64,000 nucleotides of DNA from positions 22,905 through 86,904 of the forward strand of contig JBQTJI010000039.1 of the NCBI GenBank assembly GCA_052387255.1. Reading direction: 5' to 3'. A program made the translations under genes and the position numbers. The first letter of the stretch is position 1. Every line of letters starts with the position of its first letter. The notes under the pieces are model-generated. The model worked only from the letters and a program-made list of their open reading frames with translations. It ran no database searches and was not told the DNA's origin. This document shows positions 18,927 through 26,838 of this stretch, in pieces. The DNA is from JBBQXK01 sp052387255 (lineage in GTDB: Bacteria > Pseudomonadota > Alphaproteobacteria > Rhodobacterales > Rhodobacteraceae).

Positions 18927-19763
18927 TCAGAGCGTGAAGCCGGCCCGCTGGCGCATCTGGGTCATGACTTCCTCGATTTCCGCGTTGGTCAGCTGGCTCG
19001 GCGGCGTCAGCCCCTCGTCGATGGTCTTCTGGGTGATCCAGCCATCGAGATACATCTTGGCTACGCGGGCATCCGCATCGCGGACAAAGGCTTCGCGTTG
19101 CTGTTCCAGAAGGTCGCGCTGGCGCTTGACCGTGCCGGCAATGGCCGACCCGTCCGTGCGGGTATCGGCGTGCTGTGCCCGGGCCACCTCGATCTGTTCC
19201 TTCGTCAGGTCGATCTGGAAATGGGTCAGCTGGTAGCGGGCGTCCTCGCTGGCGAGCTGCAGCTTGGCCAGCACCATCTGGGCCTCGGCCATCTCCGCCT
19301 GGTAACGCATCGCAGCGAGCTGGGCCTTGGCCGTCTCAAGGGCTACGACAGACGCCACAGCTTCGGCTTCCGCGCGCTTGGCCTGTTCCCGCGCCAGGAG
19401 CGTTTGCCAGTAGGCCTGCTGCCGCCCGAGCACCATCTGCAGCCCGGTGCTCATGGCCAGGCTCGTGAGCTCGATGTAGGCCTTGGTGTATTGCTCGCCG
19501 GTGATGCGGTTCTTCTCGAACTCCAGCTGGAGATGGGCGCGTATCGAGGCCATCAGCATCTCGAAGGTGCCGTCACCTCCGACCGTGCCATCTGTCAGGT
19601 TGTCGAGATCGATCTTCTCGACTTCGCCATAGATCGGATTGTCGGTCTGTGTTGGCAGGGAGTAACTTGACCCCGACAGGTCGACCGGAGGCAGCGCGAA
19701 ATCCTGGTCGAGGGCGTTGAAGATCTGCCCGGCCCGAACCTCCGATGCGACGCTTGCCGGCAT
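18927..19763 (-). CDS. Helical structural protein (N4 gp55 position)
   Basis: A 278-residue protein. A long alanine- and glutamine-rich helical region spans roughly residues 95-210 (AYWQTLLAREQAKRAEAEAV, QLAAMRYQAEMAEAQMVLAK) and should form a coiled coil. The N-terminal 60 residues are polar and probably extended. There are no enzymatic motifs, signal peptide or membrane helix. It is separated from the next upstream gene by a strong GC-rich hairpin (19811-19832), so its expression may be set lower than that of capsid. It is likely an internal core or tail-associated protein; the name is positional. Confidence 0.65.
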   Translation of the reverse strand: MPASVASEVRAGQIFNALDQDFALPPVDLSGSSYSLPTQTDNPIYGEVEKIDLDNLTDGTVGGDGTFEMLMASIRAHLQLEFEKNRITGEQYTKAYIELTSLAMSTGLQMVLGRQQAYWQTLLAREQAKRAEAEAVASVVALETAKAQLAAMRYQAEMAEAQMVLAKLQLASEDARYQLTHFQIDLTKEQIEVARAQHADTRTDGSAIAGTVKRQRDLLEQQREAFVRDADARVAKMYLDGWITQKTIDEGLTPPSQLTNAEIEEVMTQMRQRAGFTL

Positions 19764-19810
19764 TTCCCTCTACTCCTGTCGTCGTTTGGTGTCGTGTGGG
19801 GTCGCATGTT

Positions 19811-19832
19811 CCCCGGGAGAAGCCTCCCGGGG
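19811..19832 (-). terminator. Hairpin between late structural genes
   Basis: A perfect 9-bp stem CCCCGGGAG / CTCCCGGGG closes a four-base loop (AAGC). It lies just downstream of the 185-residue protein gene on the transcribed strand. No U-tract follows, so it could be a partial terminator, attenuator or RNA-processing stem that steps down expression of the genes beyond it. Confidence 0.6.
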
Positions 19833-19849
19833 AGTGGTTCGTTTCTCGA

Positions 19850-20407
19850 TCAGGCGCCCAAGCGCTCGGCGGCGGCCTGCTTCAGAGCCAGGTCCTGCAG
19901 CTCTTCGACCGTCAGGTTCGGCAGGATCTCGATGTTGTATTCGGGCACCATCCGGCGGACGACTTCGTCCTGGCCGTTGGGCAGCTTCTTCAGGCTGATG
20001 TGCAGGAAGCGCCGCGAGATCAGCTCGTCGTAGATCACCCTCGGAATGTGGTAACCATTCTCGGTGGCCTCGCCGAAGGGAATGAACTTGGCGACCGTGC
20101 CGATGTAGCGGTTGGCCACGGTGATGATCTCGCCCGGCAGATCCCGCTTCCCGGGATGCAGGTTGTGGATGCGGACGCGAACCAGAGCCAGGGCCTCGCC
20201 ATGGATGCGTTCGCGCATCTGCTGCTGGGTCTCCGGTGCCGACGGGTCCTTCTCGGGGACGGTCTTGTCTGCGACCACGGCCGCGTTGACCTTGGCCTTC
20301 AGGGCCTCCAGGCCGATGTTCGCCTTGTAGGGGATCCCCAGCACGTCGGCACGCTCCTTGAGCAGCGCCAGTTCCTTGTCCTCGGGGATGGTGTCGGTGT
20401 TCGTCAT
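19850..20407 (-). CDS. Phage structural or assembly protein downstream of capsid
   Basis: A 185-residue protein. The N-terminal 50 residues (ADVLGIPYKANIGLEALKAK) look like a HeH/LEM-type helix-extended-loop-helix fold, a short nucleic-acid-binding module common in phage proteins. The remainder is a mixed-fold domain containing RVRIHNLHPGKRDLPGEI and VPEYNIEILPNLTVEEL. It sits between two GC-rich hairpins (20476-20495 upstream, 19811-19832 downstream), immediately after the major capsid gene. I do not recognise a named family; a head-completion or minor capsid role is possible from location. Confidence 0.65.
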   Translation of the reverse strand: MTNTDTIPEDKELALLKERADVLGIPYKANIGLEALKAKVNAAVVADKTVPEKDPSAPETQQQMRERIHGEALALVRVRIHNLHPGKRDLPGEIITVANRYIGTVAKFIPFGEATENGYHIPRVIYDELISRRFLHISLKKLPNGQDEVVRRMVPEYNIEILPNLTVEELQDLALKQAAAERLGA

Positions 20408-20475
20408 GTCCGTTCTTTCTCAGGGGTATCCGGTGAAGGTTCCGCGATTGTCGCATGGCTTTCGTGATGCGATGG

Positions 20476-20495
20476 GAGGGGGCTTTCGCCCCCTC
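20476..20495 (-). terminator. Hairpin terminator after major capsid gene
   Basis: GAGGGGGC-TTTC-GCCCCCTC forms a perfect 8-bp stem with a four-base loop 17 bp past the capsid stop codon. A strong hairpin directly after the capsid gene is a common way for phages to make capsid mRNA the most abundant late message. No U-run follows, so termination strength is uncertain. Confidence 0.7.
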
Positions 20496-20511
20496 GCGTC
20501 TGGTCAGCCCA

Positions 20512-21939
20512 TCACTGGGGCGCGACGCATTTGCCGACGGCCAGGCGCTCGGGACGCTTGATCAGGGTGGAGTAGTACCACTTGATCGAGCTGAACCCGG
20601 TCTCGCCGTAGGGGTCGTTGCGGTCGGCGGTGGCCTCACCCGGCATCTTCGTGGTAATCTTGAACTTCACGCTCTTGCCGTCGGTCTGGAAGCCGATGGT
20701 GGTGAAGCTGTCGTCACCCACGACCAGGACCGGGTAGACGTCGTAGCGGCCGTTGGTCGTCCGGTAGCCCGGGTTCGACGAGACCGCAGCACCGGCACCC
20801 GCCCAGTTCAGCATCTCGGGAACCACGATGATCCGGAATTGACCGACGGTGCCGATCTCGCCGTTCATGATCGTGCCCGCGTCGGCATACTGCGCGACCG
20901 AGATGAAGGCCGGATTGTCGAAGGGGTCCTTCATCTTCCGGAAATGCGGCTCGAGTTCCGAGCCGATGTACATGATCCGGCCCTTCTCGATCACCTTGGT
21001 GTCGACCATGCGCGACCCGGTGATGGCCTTGGTCTGCTTCGGCGTCCGGTTGTTGTCCAGGATCTGGCTCAGACGCATCAGGTCATCGTAGTCCAGGATC
21101 GCGGCGCCAGCGCCTTCGCCCGTCACAGACCCGTTGGAGGTGGCCGCACCCGCGAAGAGCACGGTGCCGGCCCCGTGCAGCAGGTCGATCTGCAGCACCG
21201 CTTCCGTCAGCTGGGTCGCCCCCGACACGAGTTCCCGGCTCGTGTGGTTGTAGAGGTCCTCGTCGCTGTCGAAGTCGAAGGACTCCTGGGTGAACTCGGT
21301 GAAGAAGCCCATCTTCTGCAGCGAGGCCGAGCGTTCCAGGCGCTTGAAGCCGACGCGGTTCACGCGGCCGCCGTTCTCGGTCAGCGAGGGCAGACGGCCC
21401 ACGATGGTGCCGACGTCCCGCGAAGAACCGTAGAGGTTGCCGTAGTCGCCCTTGACCGAGACACCCATGTTCAGCGCGGTCACGGCGTCCCGCTTGGTCG
21501 CGTTCAGGTAGATCCCCGTCGCATGGGTCAGGGTGATCGTCGCCCGGCCCGAGCCGGCCGAGTCATCGGCACCGGCCACGGCACCCGGAGAAGCGGTCCC
21601 GGCCACCACGTCGTTGATCGCGGTCACGGCAGCCGCCTTGCCCGCGTTGGTCGCCGACAGGGTCAGCGACGGGAAGGTAACGATGAAGCGCGCACCCGTC
21701 AGGGTCACGCCGTTGGCGTCGATGCCCTGGTCGGAGACGTTGCGGTCATCCAGCAGGGGAACATACTGGTAGACCTTGATCTGCTTGCCCATGTGCTTGG
21801 GCATGCTCGTCACGTCCGCCAGCGGCGTGAAGTACATGTCCTTGCGGGCGTCGACGATCGCCTTTTTCCACCAGAAGAAGGTGTTCATCTGGGGCCCGAT
21901 GTCGGAGGCGACACCGGGCGGGTTGTTGTAGTGCTGCAT
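20512..21939 (-). CDS. Major capsid protein, N4-gp56 family
   Basis: A 475-residue protein of the N4-gp56 major capsid family (HK97 fold). Family-typical features are the N-terminal FFWWKKAIVDARKDMYFTPL, the central VGFKRLERSASLQKMGFFTE with FTQESFDFDSD, and the late YADAGTIMNGEIGTVGQFRI. About 50 extra residues rich in Ala, Gly and Thr (near 80-130) look like a surface insertion. It follows the scaffold gene and is followed by a strong hairpin. Together with portal, vRNAP and split RNAPII it fixes the phage type. Confidence 0.93.
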   Translation of the reverse strand: MQHYNNPPGVASDIGPQMNTFFWWKKAIVDARKDMYFTPLADVTSMPKHMGKQIKVYQYVPLLDDRNVSDQGIDANGVTLTGARFIVTFPSLTLSATNAGKAAAVTAINDVVAGTASPGAVAGADDSAGSGRATITLTHATGIYLNATKRDAVTALNMGVSVKGDYGNLYGSSRDVGTIVGRLPSLTENGGRVNRVGFKRLERSASLQKMGFFTEFTQESFDFDSDEDLYNHTSRELVSGATQLTEAVLQIDLLHGAGTVLFAGAATSNGSVTGEGAGAAILDYDDLMRLSQILDNNRTPKQTKAITGSRMVDTKVIEKGRIMYIGSELEPHFRKMKDPFDNPAFISVAQYADAGTIMNGEIGTVGQFRIIVVPEMLNWAGAGAAVSSNPGYRTTNGRYDVYPVLVVGDDSFTTIGFQTDGKSVKFKITTKMPGEATADRNDPYGETGFSSIKWYYSTLIKRPERLAVGKCVAPQ

Positions 21940-21986
21940 CTCGTGCCTCGTTCTGCTCGTGCCTCTCGCAGCTCAAGGGTCGCGCG

Positions 21987-23330
21987 TCAGTAGCGCTTCC
22001 CGGTCGCGAAGGCCTTGTTGAAGTCCTCGTCCGACATGGCGAGGGGGTTGAAGTCGCTCTTGCCGCCCGGTTTCGCGGAGCTGGCAGGCGCTGCGGAAGC
22101 CGCCCGGACACGATCCGAGACGTTCGGGGCACCGGACGGTTTGCGCGGGGCGACCCGCTGATCCACGACACGGCGATTGCCACCAGGGGTGTTGCTGCCG
22201 GTGTTCGCAGGCGCCTGTTGCGGCACCTTCGAAGTCGGCTGGCTGGCCTGGGGGTTCGCGGCGGGGACAGCCAGAGCACCGCTCCGCTGCATTTCCTCTC
22301 CGACGACACGGTAGGCTTCAAGGAAGGGTGTGGTCTCCGAGATCTTGCCGATCATCCGACGCCGTTCGATTTCGGCGTTGATCTTGGCGTAGATGCCGTT
22401 GACACGTTGCTCGTTCACGACGCGCAGGATGTCCGGATCCTTCAGGATCGCATCCTTGCTTCGCTTGTCCCAGGTCTGCTGGATCGAACGGAGAAGTTCG
22501 CGCCCACCCTGTTCGGAACCAACGTCCCGGATCACATTGGTGAAGGCCATCTCCTCGTCGGAGACCTGGTAATTCCCAGGCTTGTAGCCAGGGTCCTTGG
22601 AGGTGTCGATGTCCATCGGGTCGACACCGCTCTCCTTCACCAGCTTCTTGACCGCGGCCGGATCTTTCCGGCTCAGGTCGATCAGGTAGGAGAGCTTGGT
22701 TTCGTCGAGAAGCCCGTGGTTCTCGAGCATTCTTAGCACCTTCAATCCAGGCTGCAAAGCCTGAATTTTCTTGGTATAGTTCGCACCCATCTGCATGAGC
22801 TGGATCGCCTCATCCGGACTCTCCACCTTGATCATCTTCCCGTTCGCCTTGAACGGGGCCATCATCCGCTCGTAGGCCGCCTTGTAATCTACCTTCTCGG
22901 TAGCTCCGGCCTTCGGATCGGCGTTGTCTTCGCCCTTTCCGTCGCCTTTGTCATCGCTGCCCGGCTTCGGGTCGCGGCCTTGATCGGCGGCTTCCTTGCC
23001 CATGTTTCCGGGCTTGGGATCGGCCTTCTTCTTGTCGGAGGGCTCGCCCTTGTCATCGCCGTCGCCGTCGGCATCAACAGTTCCATCAGCAGCAGAAGCG
23101 CCATCATCATCGTCCTGCGATCCTGCTCCCTGATCTTTGGCTGCTTGCGAAGAGGCCGAGGATCCCTCGTTCTCCCCGTCTTCTTCGTCTTCCTCTGCGT
23201 CCTGTCCCTCGTCCTGCGCGCCCTCCCGGACCAGCAGTTTCGGGGGCGTCAGCATCTGCGACATGGCCTCGTCGTCCAGCGAGAGGATCTCCTCGCTGGT
23301 CATGCCTTCCGGGTTCTCCTTGGTCGCCAT
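21987..23330 (-). CDS. Scaffold-like acidic protein
   Basis: A 447-residue protein starting at the ATG at 23330, which has AGGAG eight bases upstream; an in-frame GTG three codons earlier is less likely. Residues 30-165 are extremely acidic and low in complexity (runs of Asp, Glu, Ser and Lys). The middle (170-340) is helical, and the C-terminus is Pro/Ala-rich, ending in DEDFNKAFATGKRY. Acidic, helical proteins encoded immediately before the capsid gene are typical internal scaffolds that are lost on maturation. The role is inferred from composition and position; no protease gene is obvious nearby. Confidence 0.75.
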   Translation of the reverse strand: MATKENPEGMTSEEILSLDDEAMSQMLTPPKLLVREGAQDEGQDAEEDEEDGENEGSSASSQAAKDQGAGSQDDDDGASAADGTVDADGDGDDKGEPSDKKKADPKPGNMGKEAADQGRDPKPGSDDKGDGKGEDNADPKAGATEKVDYKAAYERMMAPFKANGKMIKVESPDEAIQLMQMGANYTKKIQALQPGLKVLRMLENHGLLDETKLSYLIDLSRKDPAAVKKLVKESGVDPMDIDTSKDPGYKPGNYQVSDEEMAFTNVIRDVGSEQGGRELLRSIQQTWDKRSKDAILKDPDILRVVNEQRVNGIYAKINAEIERRRMIGKISETTPFLEAYRVVGEEMQRSGALAVPAANPQASQPTSKVPQQAPANTGSNTPGGNRRVVDQRVAPRKPSGAPNVSDRVRAASAAPASSAKPGGKSDFNPLAMSDEDFNKAFATGKRY

Positions 23331-23335
23331 GCTGG

Positions 23336-23704
23336 TCACTCCTCGCCGTCCCGGTCGCCGTTCATCAGCTCGAACATGGCCTCACGCGCCTGGTTGATCT
23401 CGTCCTCGGCCGCGCGTCCGCGCTGAACCAGGAGCGACAGGTACCGCTTGAGCGCGCCCGGACCCTTCATCTCGTCGAGTACCGCGCCCTTGATGTCGGC
23501 CCGCAGACCGGGATCGCCGTGCAGAAGCGCCAGCCGGGCCGCTTCCTTCAGGAAGTAGCCGTCGACGATCAGGGCCTTGAAGTCGGGGTTGGAGTAGAGC
23601 CGCTGGGCCGCCTTGCCGGTTTCCACGGCTTCCTTGGCCTGCTCGATGGTGATTTCCAGTTCCTGGAACTCCTCTTCGGGAGTCTTCCCATGCTCGATGT
23701 TCAT
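23336..23704 (-). CDS. Small conserved phage head-region protein
   Basis: A 122-residue helical protein; the ATG at 23704 is preferred because GAGGAA lies just upstream. The central YSNPDFKALIVDGYFLKEAA followed by RLALLHGDPGL is a motif I associate with small proteins encoded between portal and scaffold in several podoviruses. It is highly charged, with no membrane helix. Its stop overlaps the region of the scaffold start, so the two are coupled. The biochemical function is unknown. Confidence 0.7.
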   Translation of the reverse strand: MNIEHGKTPEEEFQELEITIEQAKEAVETGKAAQRLYSNPDFKALIVDGYFLKEAARLALLHGDPGLRADIKGAVLDEMKGPGALKRYLSLLVQRGRAAEDEINQAREAMFELMNGDRDGEE

Positions 23705-23786
23705 CTGTTCCTCGGGTCTGCGGTGTCTCAGCCTCACTCTTGGCGCTGCATGGAGCGCGGGGTATTCAGTGGATATCCCCGAAATA

Positions 23787-26000
23787 TCAGACGTTTCCCG
23801 ACCTCACGTCGGTCAGGCGGTTGAAGCCCACGGCGGCCGGCACATCCGGTGCCCGCTCTTCGGGTTTGCGCGATGCGAGCAGCGCCTTGGTCACCTCCAG
23901 GTCCTGGTTCGCACGGGCCTGGCCGGAGAGCCTGTCCATGTCCCGGGCGTGCTTGGTGCCGGTTTCCTCTTCCACGAATTCCAGATCCTTCAGGTCCGCC
24001 TCGGCCGCCGCCTTCCTGGCCAGGGCCGCGTTCTTCTCGACCTCGCTTCGGATCTTCTGGATCTCGGCCTCGAGCTTCGCGATCTCGAGTTCCTTCAGCT
24101 TCTCGGCCAGCGGATCGGGTTGCGGTTGGAACTGGCGGATCTTTTCGGCCAGCAGGCGCTGACGCTTCAGGTCCGCAATCTCGGCCAGGATCATCCGGCT
24201 CAGCGTCGGGTCCATGTCGGGGCCCATGGTCTGCAGCATGAAGCTCAGATCCTGGCTCCGTGCCTCGTCTACCTCCGGGGTGGCGATGTCGATCTCGAGG
24301 TCGAAATTCCCCTTCAGGTCGTCCCGCCGGATCGTCACGAATTCGCTGTTGGTGACGCGCACGACCTCTTCCTCGGACAGGAAGACGGCATTCATCGCCG
24401 CGATCTTGCGGCCGATCTTCTTGATGCCTTCGGTCATCCGCCGCAGGATGTTCATCTCGCGCTTGGAGGCGGCGTCGAGCATGCCCTTGATGCCGGCGGC
24501 CACTTCCCCATAGGCCTCGCCCGAGAGACCACCCGAGAAGGCCTTGACGCCCGACAACGCCTCGGCTTCCGAGTTCTGCAGGCCGATCATCGTCATGGCC
24601 GAGTTCGGGATCTCGGGATAGACGTGCTGGTAGACGCTGAGCCGCGGGTCGCCCTGCGACGGGTTGAACTCGTAGTCCAGACCTTTCTCGAAGCGGCGCC
24701 GGTTGATCGCATCCAGGAAGCCCTTGGCCATGCCCTGCTGGGCATTGGCCGAGCGTGCCATCAGATCCACCATGCCGCGGTAGACCGCCCCGAGGATCGC
24801 CTGATTGTCCTCCAGGATCTCGGCGTCGGGTTCCCCCATCAGCTGGCGCTTCACCGGCAGGTAGCGAACCAGGACGAAAGGCGGCTTCTCATCGGGGAAG
24901 GGGCTCTCCTCCATCCGGATCATCGTATCGCAGACCCAGGTCGCCACGATGCAGGTCAGTTCGTCGGTGCCCTCGACCGGGTAGTAGCCCCAGTATTCGT
25001 AGGCCACGATCGGACGGCGCAGCTCGTCGCGCATCTGGATGTCGTTGGGCGTTGTCGTGTGATGGTCCGGCTGGGCCAGGATATCGGCCCCCGACCAGTT
25101 CACCATGTCGAGGTTCCGGTAGCGGCCGTCCTTGATCAGGTCGGCCTTGCACGTCTCGAAGCTGTAGATGATGAACCGGGCCTTATCGAGGTCGTTCTTG
25201 CAGCTCGGGTCGACGTAGAGGTTCTCCGGATCCACGATCTCGAGCGTCGGCTGGTTCACCAGGATGGTCTCTTCGACCACCGTCTCGTAGCCCGTGACCG
25301 TCGCCACGGTCGGGATCTGCGTCTCGAGCATGTACTCGGCCGCCGCCTTCATCTCGACCGGCAGAGCCTCGTATTCGGCCGGGTTCTGCGCCTTCAGCAT
25401 GAGAGCCTGCTCAAGCGCGTCGAGTTCGGCTTCGTCGCGGATCTCCAGATAGCTGAACACCGGAACCTCGACCTCGTCCTGACGGGTCTGGCGCTGCCAG
25501 CCCGTCCGGACAATCACCGACCCTTCGTCAACGCCGGTGCGGACATATTCGTCGATGAACGCTGCGCGGTCGATCTTGCTCCTGAACTGCCAGTTCAGGA
25601 TGATCTGGTTCTGCTTGGCGGCGAACGTGTCCTCGAAGGTGACGGGGCTGGCCCTGAACAGGTCGGGGCTGGAATTGAACGGCTCGGACAGCGCCGAGTA
25701 GCGCCACTCGTTCTGGCGGCGGACCAGCTTGGGCTGGATCGACGAACGGCCCTGAACCTTCTTCGGGGCGACCTTGCCGGTGATGTTGCGCAGATCGTTC
25801 CAGCGCCGCACGTTCTGGACATGGGCATCGTGAAAGGACCGGGCCACCTCGAGGTCGGCTTTCAAGTCCATGACCGAGGGCTCTTTGGCCCATTCGGTCA
25901 GCTTTCCGTCGCGCGGCTCGGGCACGGGATCTTCTGTCGTTTCGCCAAGAAACTCGGCGTCCGTCATATCCTCGATCCGCTTGCCCGTCTGCGCGTTCAT
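23787..26000 (-). CDS. Portal protein (N4 gp59-like)
   Basis: A 737-residue portal, close to the 763 or so of N4 gp59. Portal-like features are the N-terminal wing (LVRRQNEWRYSALSEPFNSS), the conserved middle with NPENLYVDPSC-like VDPENLYVDPSCKNDLDKAR, the stem-region IPNSAMTMIGLQNSEAEALS, and a long C-terminal coiled coil (about 620-710, KLKELEIAKLEAEIQKIRSE). Portals form the dodecameric ring through which DNA is packaged and ejected. The C-terminal extension presumably builds the crown inside the capsid. It lies downstream of terminase and appendage genes and upstream of scaffold and capsid, in N4 order. Confidence 0.9.
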   Translation of the reverse strand: MNAQTGKRIEDMTDAEFLGETTEDPVPEPRDGKLTEWAKEPSVMDLKADLEVARSFHDAHVQNVRRWNDLRNITGKVAPKKVQGRSSIQPKLVRRQNEWRYSALSEPFNSSPDLFRASPVTFEDTFAAKQNQIILNWQFRSKIDRAAFIDEYVRTGVDEGSVIVRTGWQRQTRQDEVEVPVFSYLEIRDEAELDALEQALMLKAQNPAEYEALPVEMKAAAEYMLETQIPTVATVTGYETVVEETILVNQPTLEIVDPENLYVDPSCKNDLDKARFIIYSFETCKADLIKDGRYRNLDMVNWSGADILAQPDHHTTTPNDIQMRDELRRPIVAYEYWGYYPVEGTDELTCIVATWVCDTMIRMEESPFPDEKPPFVLVRYLPVKRQLMGEPDAEILEDNQAILGAVYRGMVDLMARSANAQQGMAKGFLDAINRRRFEKGLDYEFNPSQGDPRLSVYQHVYPEIPNSAMTMIGLQNSEAEALSGVKAFSGGLSGEAYGEVAAGIKGMLDAASKREMNILRRMTEGIKKIGRKIAAMNAVFLSEEEVVRVTNSEFVTIRRDDLKGNFDLEIDIATPEVDEARSQDLSFMLQTMGPDMDPTLSRMILAEIADLKRQRLLAEKIRQFQPQPDPLAEKLKELEIAKLEAEIQKIRSEVEKNAALARKAAAEADLKDLEFVEEETGTKHARDMDRLSGQARANQDLEVTKALLASRKPEERAPDVPAAVGFNRLTDVRSGNV

Positions 26001-26016
26001 GCCTCGGCTGCCTTGT

Positions 26017-26271
26017 TCACTCTTGATGTTCCGGGCAGCGGGCGATGGCGACGCAGATGACCTCGATCTTCGCGTTCGCCCGTCGCAGGGACATCGTGTT
26101 CGTCACATGCGCCCGGGTCAGCTGCCCCACCGTCACGATGGACGGCCGGTATTCGTCTTCCGGCAGGAAGACCGAGTCAGGGAGACCCCTCACGCCCGGG
26201 TGCCGTGCTCCGCAGGCGCTCAAGAACGCGAACCAGGTCAGGAGACAAACGGTCCTCAGTACCTGCCGCAC
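26017..26271 (-). CDS. Outer-membrane spanin lipoprotein (Rz1-like)
   Basis: An 84-residue lipoprotein. The signal peptide (residues 1-20) ends in lipobox LSAC, so the mature protein would start at Cys20. The remainder is short and lacks other motifs. Its first 95 bases overlap the end of the inner spanin gene in another frame, the classic Rz/Rz1 arrangement. With the Rz-like protein it would bridge the periplasm and fuse inner and outer membranes at the last step of lysis. Confidence 0.75.
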   Translation of the reverse strand: MRQVLRTVCLLTWFAFLSACGARHPGVRGLPDSVFLPEDEYRPSIVTVGQLTRAHVTNTMSLRRANAKIEVICVAIARCPEHQE

Positions 26272-26518
26272 CCTCTATGCCCCTTTCCAGATCAGCGGTT
26301 TCCCTTGTAATTTCTCCTGTATAATTCCGAAGTCTTTCCGTCAATCTGATCGAGCGTTCTATCTCAAAGATTTCTTGATTCAGATCACTTGATATTCTTC
26401 GCTCGGCCTCCAGGTCGTGCTGCCGCTTCCACAGCAGGATCGTCTGGAAGGCGATGACAGCCATCAGGATCACCGGCACAAGCCGACGCACCCAGGACAA
26501 GATTGCCGTGATGTTCAT
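26177..26518 (-). CDS. Inner-membrane spanin (Rz-like)
   Basis: A 113-residue protein from the ATG at 26518, which has GAGGT five bases upstream. A single N-terminal membrane helix (VRRLVPVILMAVIAFQTILL) is followed by a coiled coil (QHDLEAERRISSDLNQEIFE). This is the standard topology of an i-spanin anchored in the inner membrane with a periplasmic rod. The overlapping lipoprotein gene in another frame completes the pair. The coding sequence includes a notably AT-rich stretch (26300-26400) unlike its neighbours. Confidence 0.75.
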   Translation of the reverse strand: MNITAILSWVRRLVPVILMAVIAFQTILLWKRQHDLEAERRISSDLNQEIFEIERSIRLTERLRNYTGEITRETADLERGIEGAAGTEDRLSPDLVRVLERLRSTAPGREGSP

Positions 26519-26526
26519 GGGATACC

Positions 26527-26838
26527 TCACAGGGGTTCAAGGTCGGGGAACACCTGGAAGCGCTCCCTCCAGACGCATTGCGTCTCGCCGTTGATGGTGA
26601 CGTGCAGCGAGGCCACGACCTGACCGGCCATGCCCGTCGCCGCAGGAAAGGCGGCCTGCACCAGGCCCCTGGTCGCGTCGATGACCGTGACGGCGCCGAG
26701 CCTCTGGTTCCCGACCTTTCCCATGACGGCCGCATAGCTCGCGCCTGCCAGCGGCTTTGGAGATCCGTCGTCCTTGGTCACTTGAACCAGGATGCGAAGC
26801 GTCTCGCTTTCCGTGATCTCGCTGCTCTTCAGAGCCAT
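26527..26838 (-). CDS. Small virion or appendage-associated protein
   Basis: A 103-residue protein starting MALKSSEITESETLRI, whose start overlaps the end of the repeat-rich appendage gene by 10 bp. It looks like one immunoglobulin-like beta-sandwich (LRILVQVTKDDGSPKPLAGA, GQVVASLHVTINGETQCVWR). No signal peptide or catalytic motif is present. Coupling to the appendage gene suggests a small decoration, chaperone or appendage component. Longer frames across the preceding appendage gene are not real. Confidence 0.65.
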   Translation of the reverse strand: MALKSSEITESETLRILVQVTKDDGSPKPLAGASYAAVMGKVGNQRLGAVTVIDATRGLVQAAFPAATGMAGQVVASLHVTINGETQCVWRERFQVFPDLEPL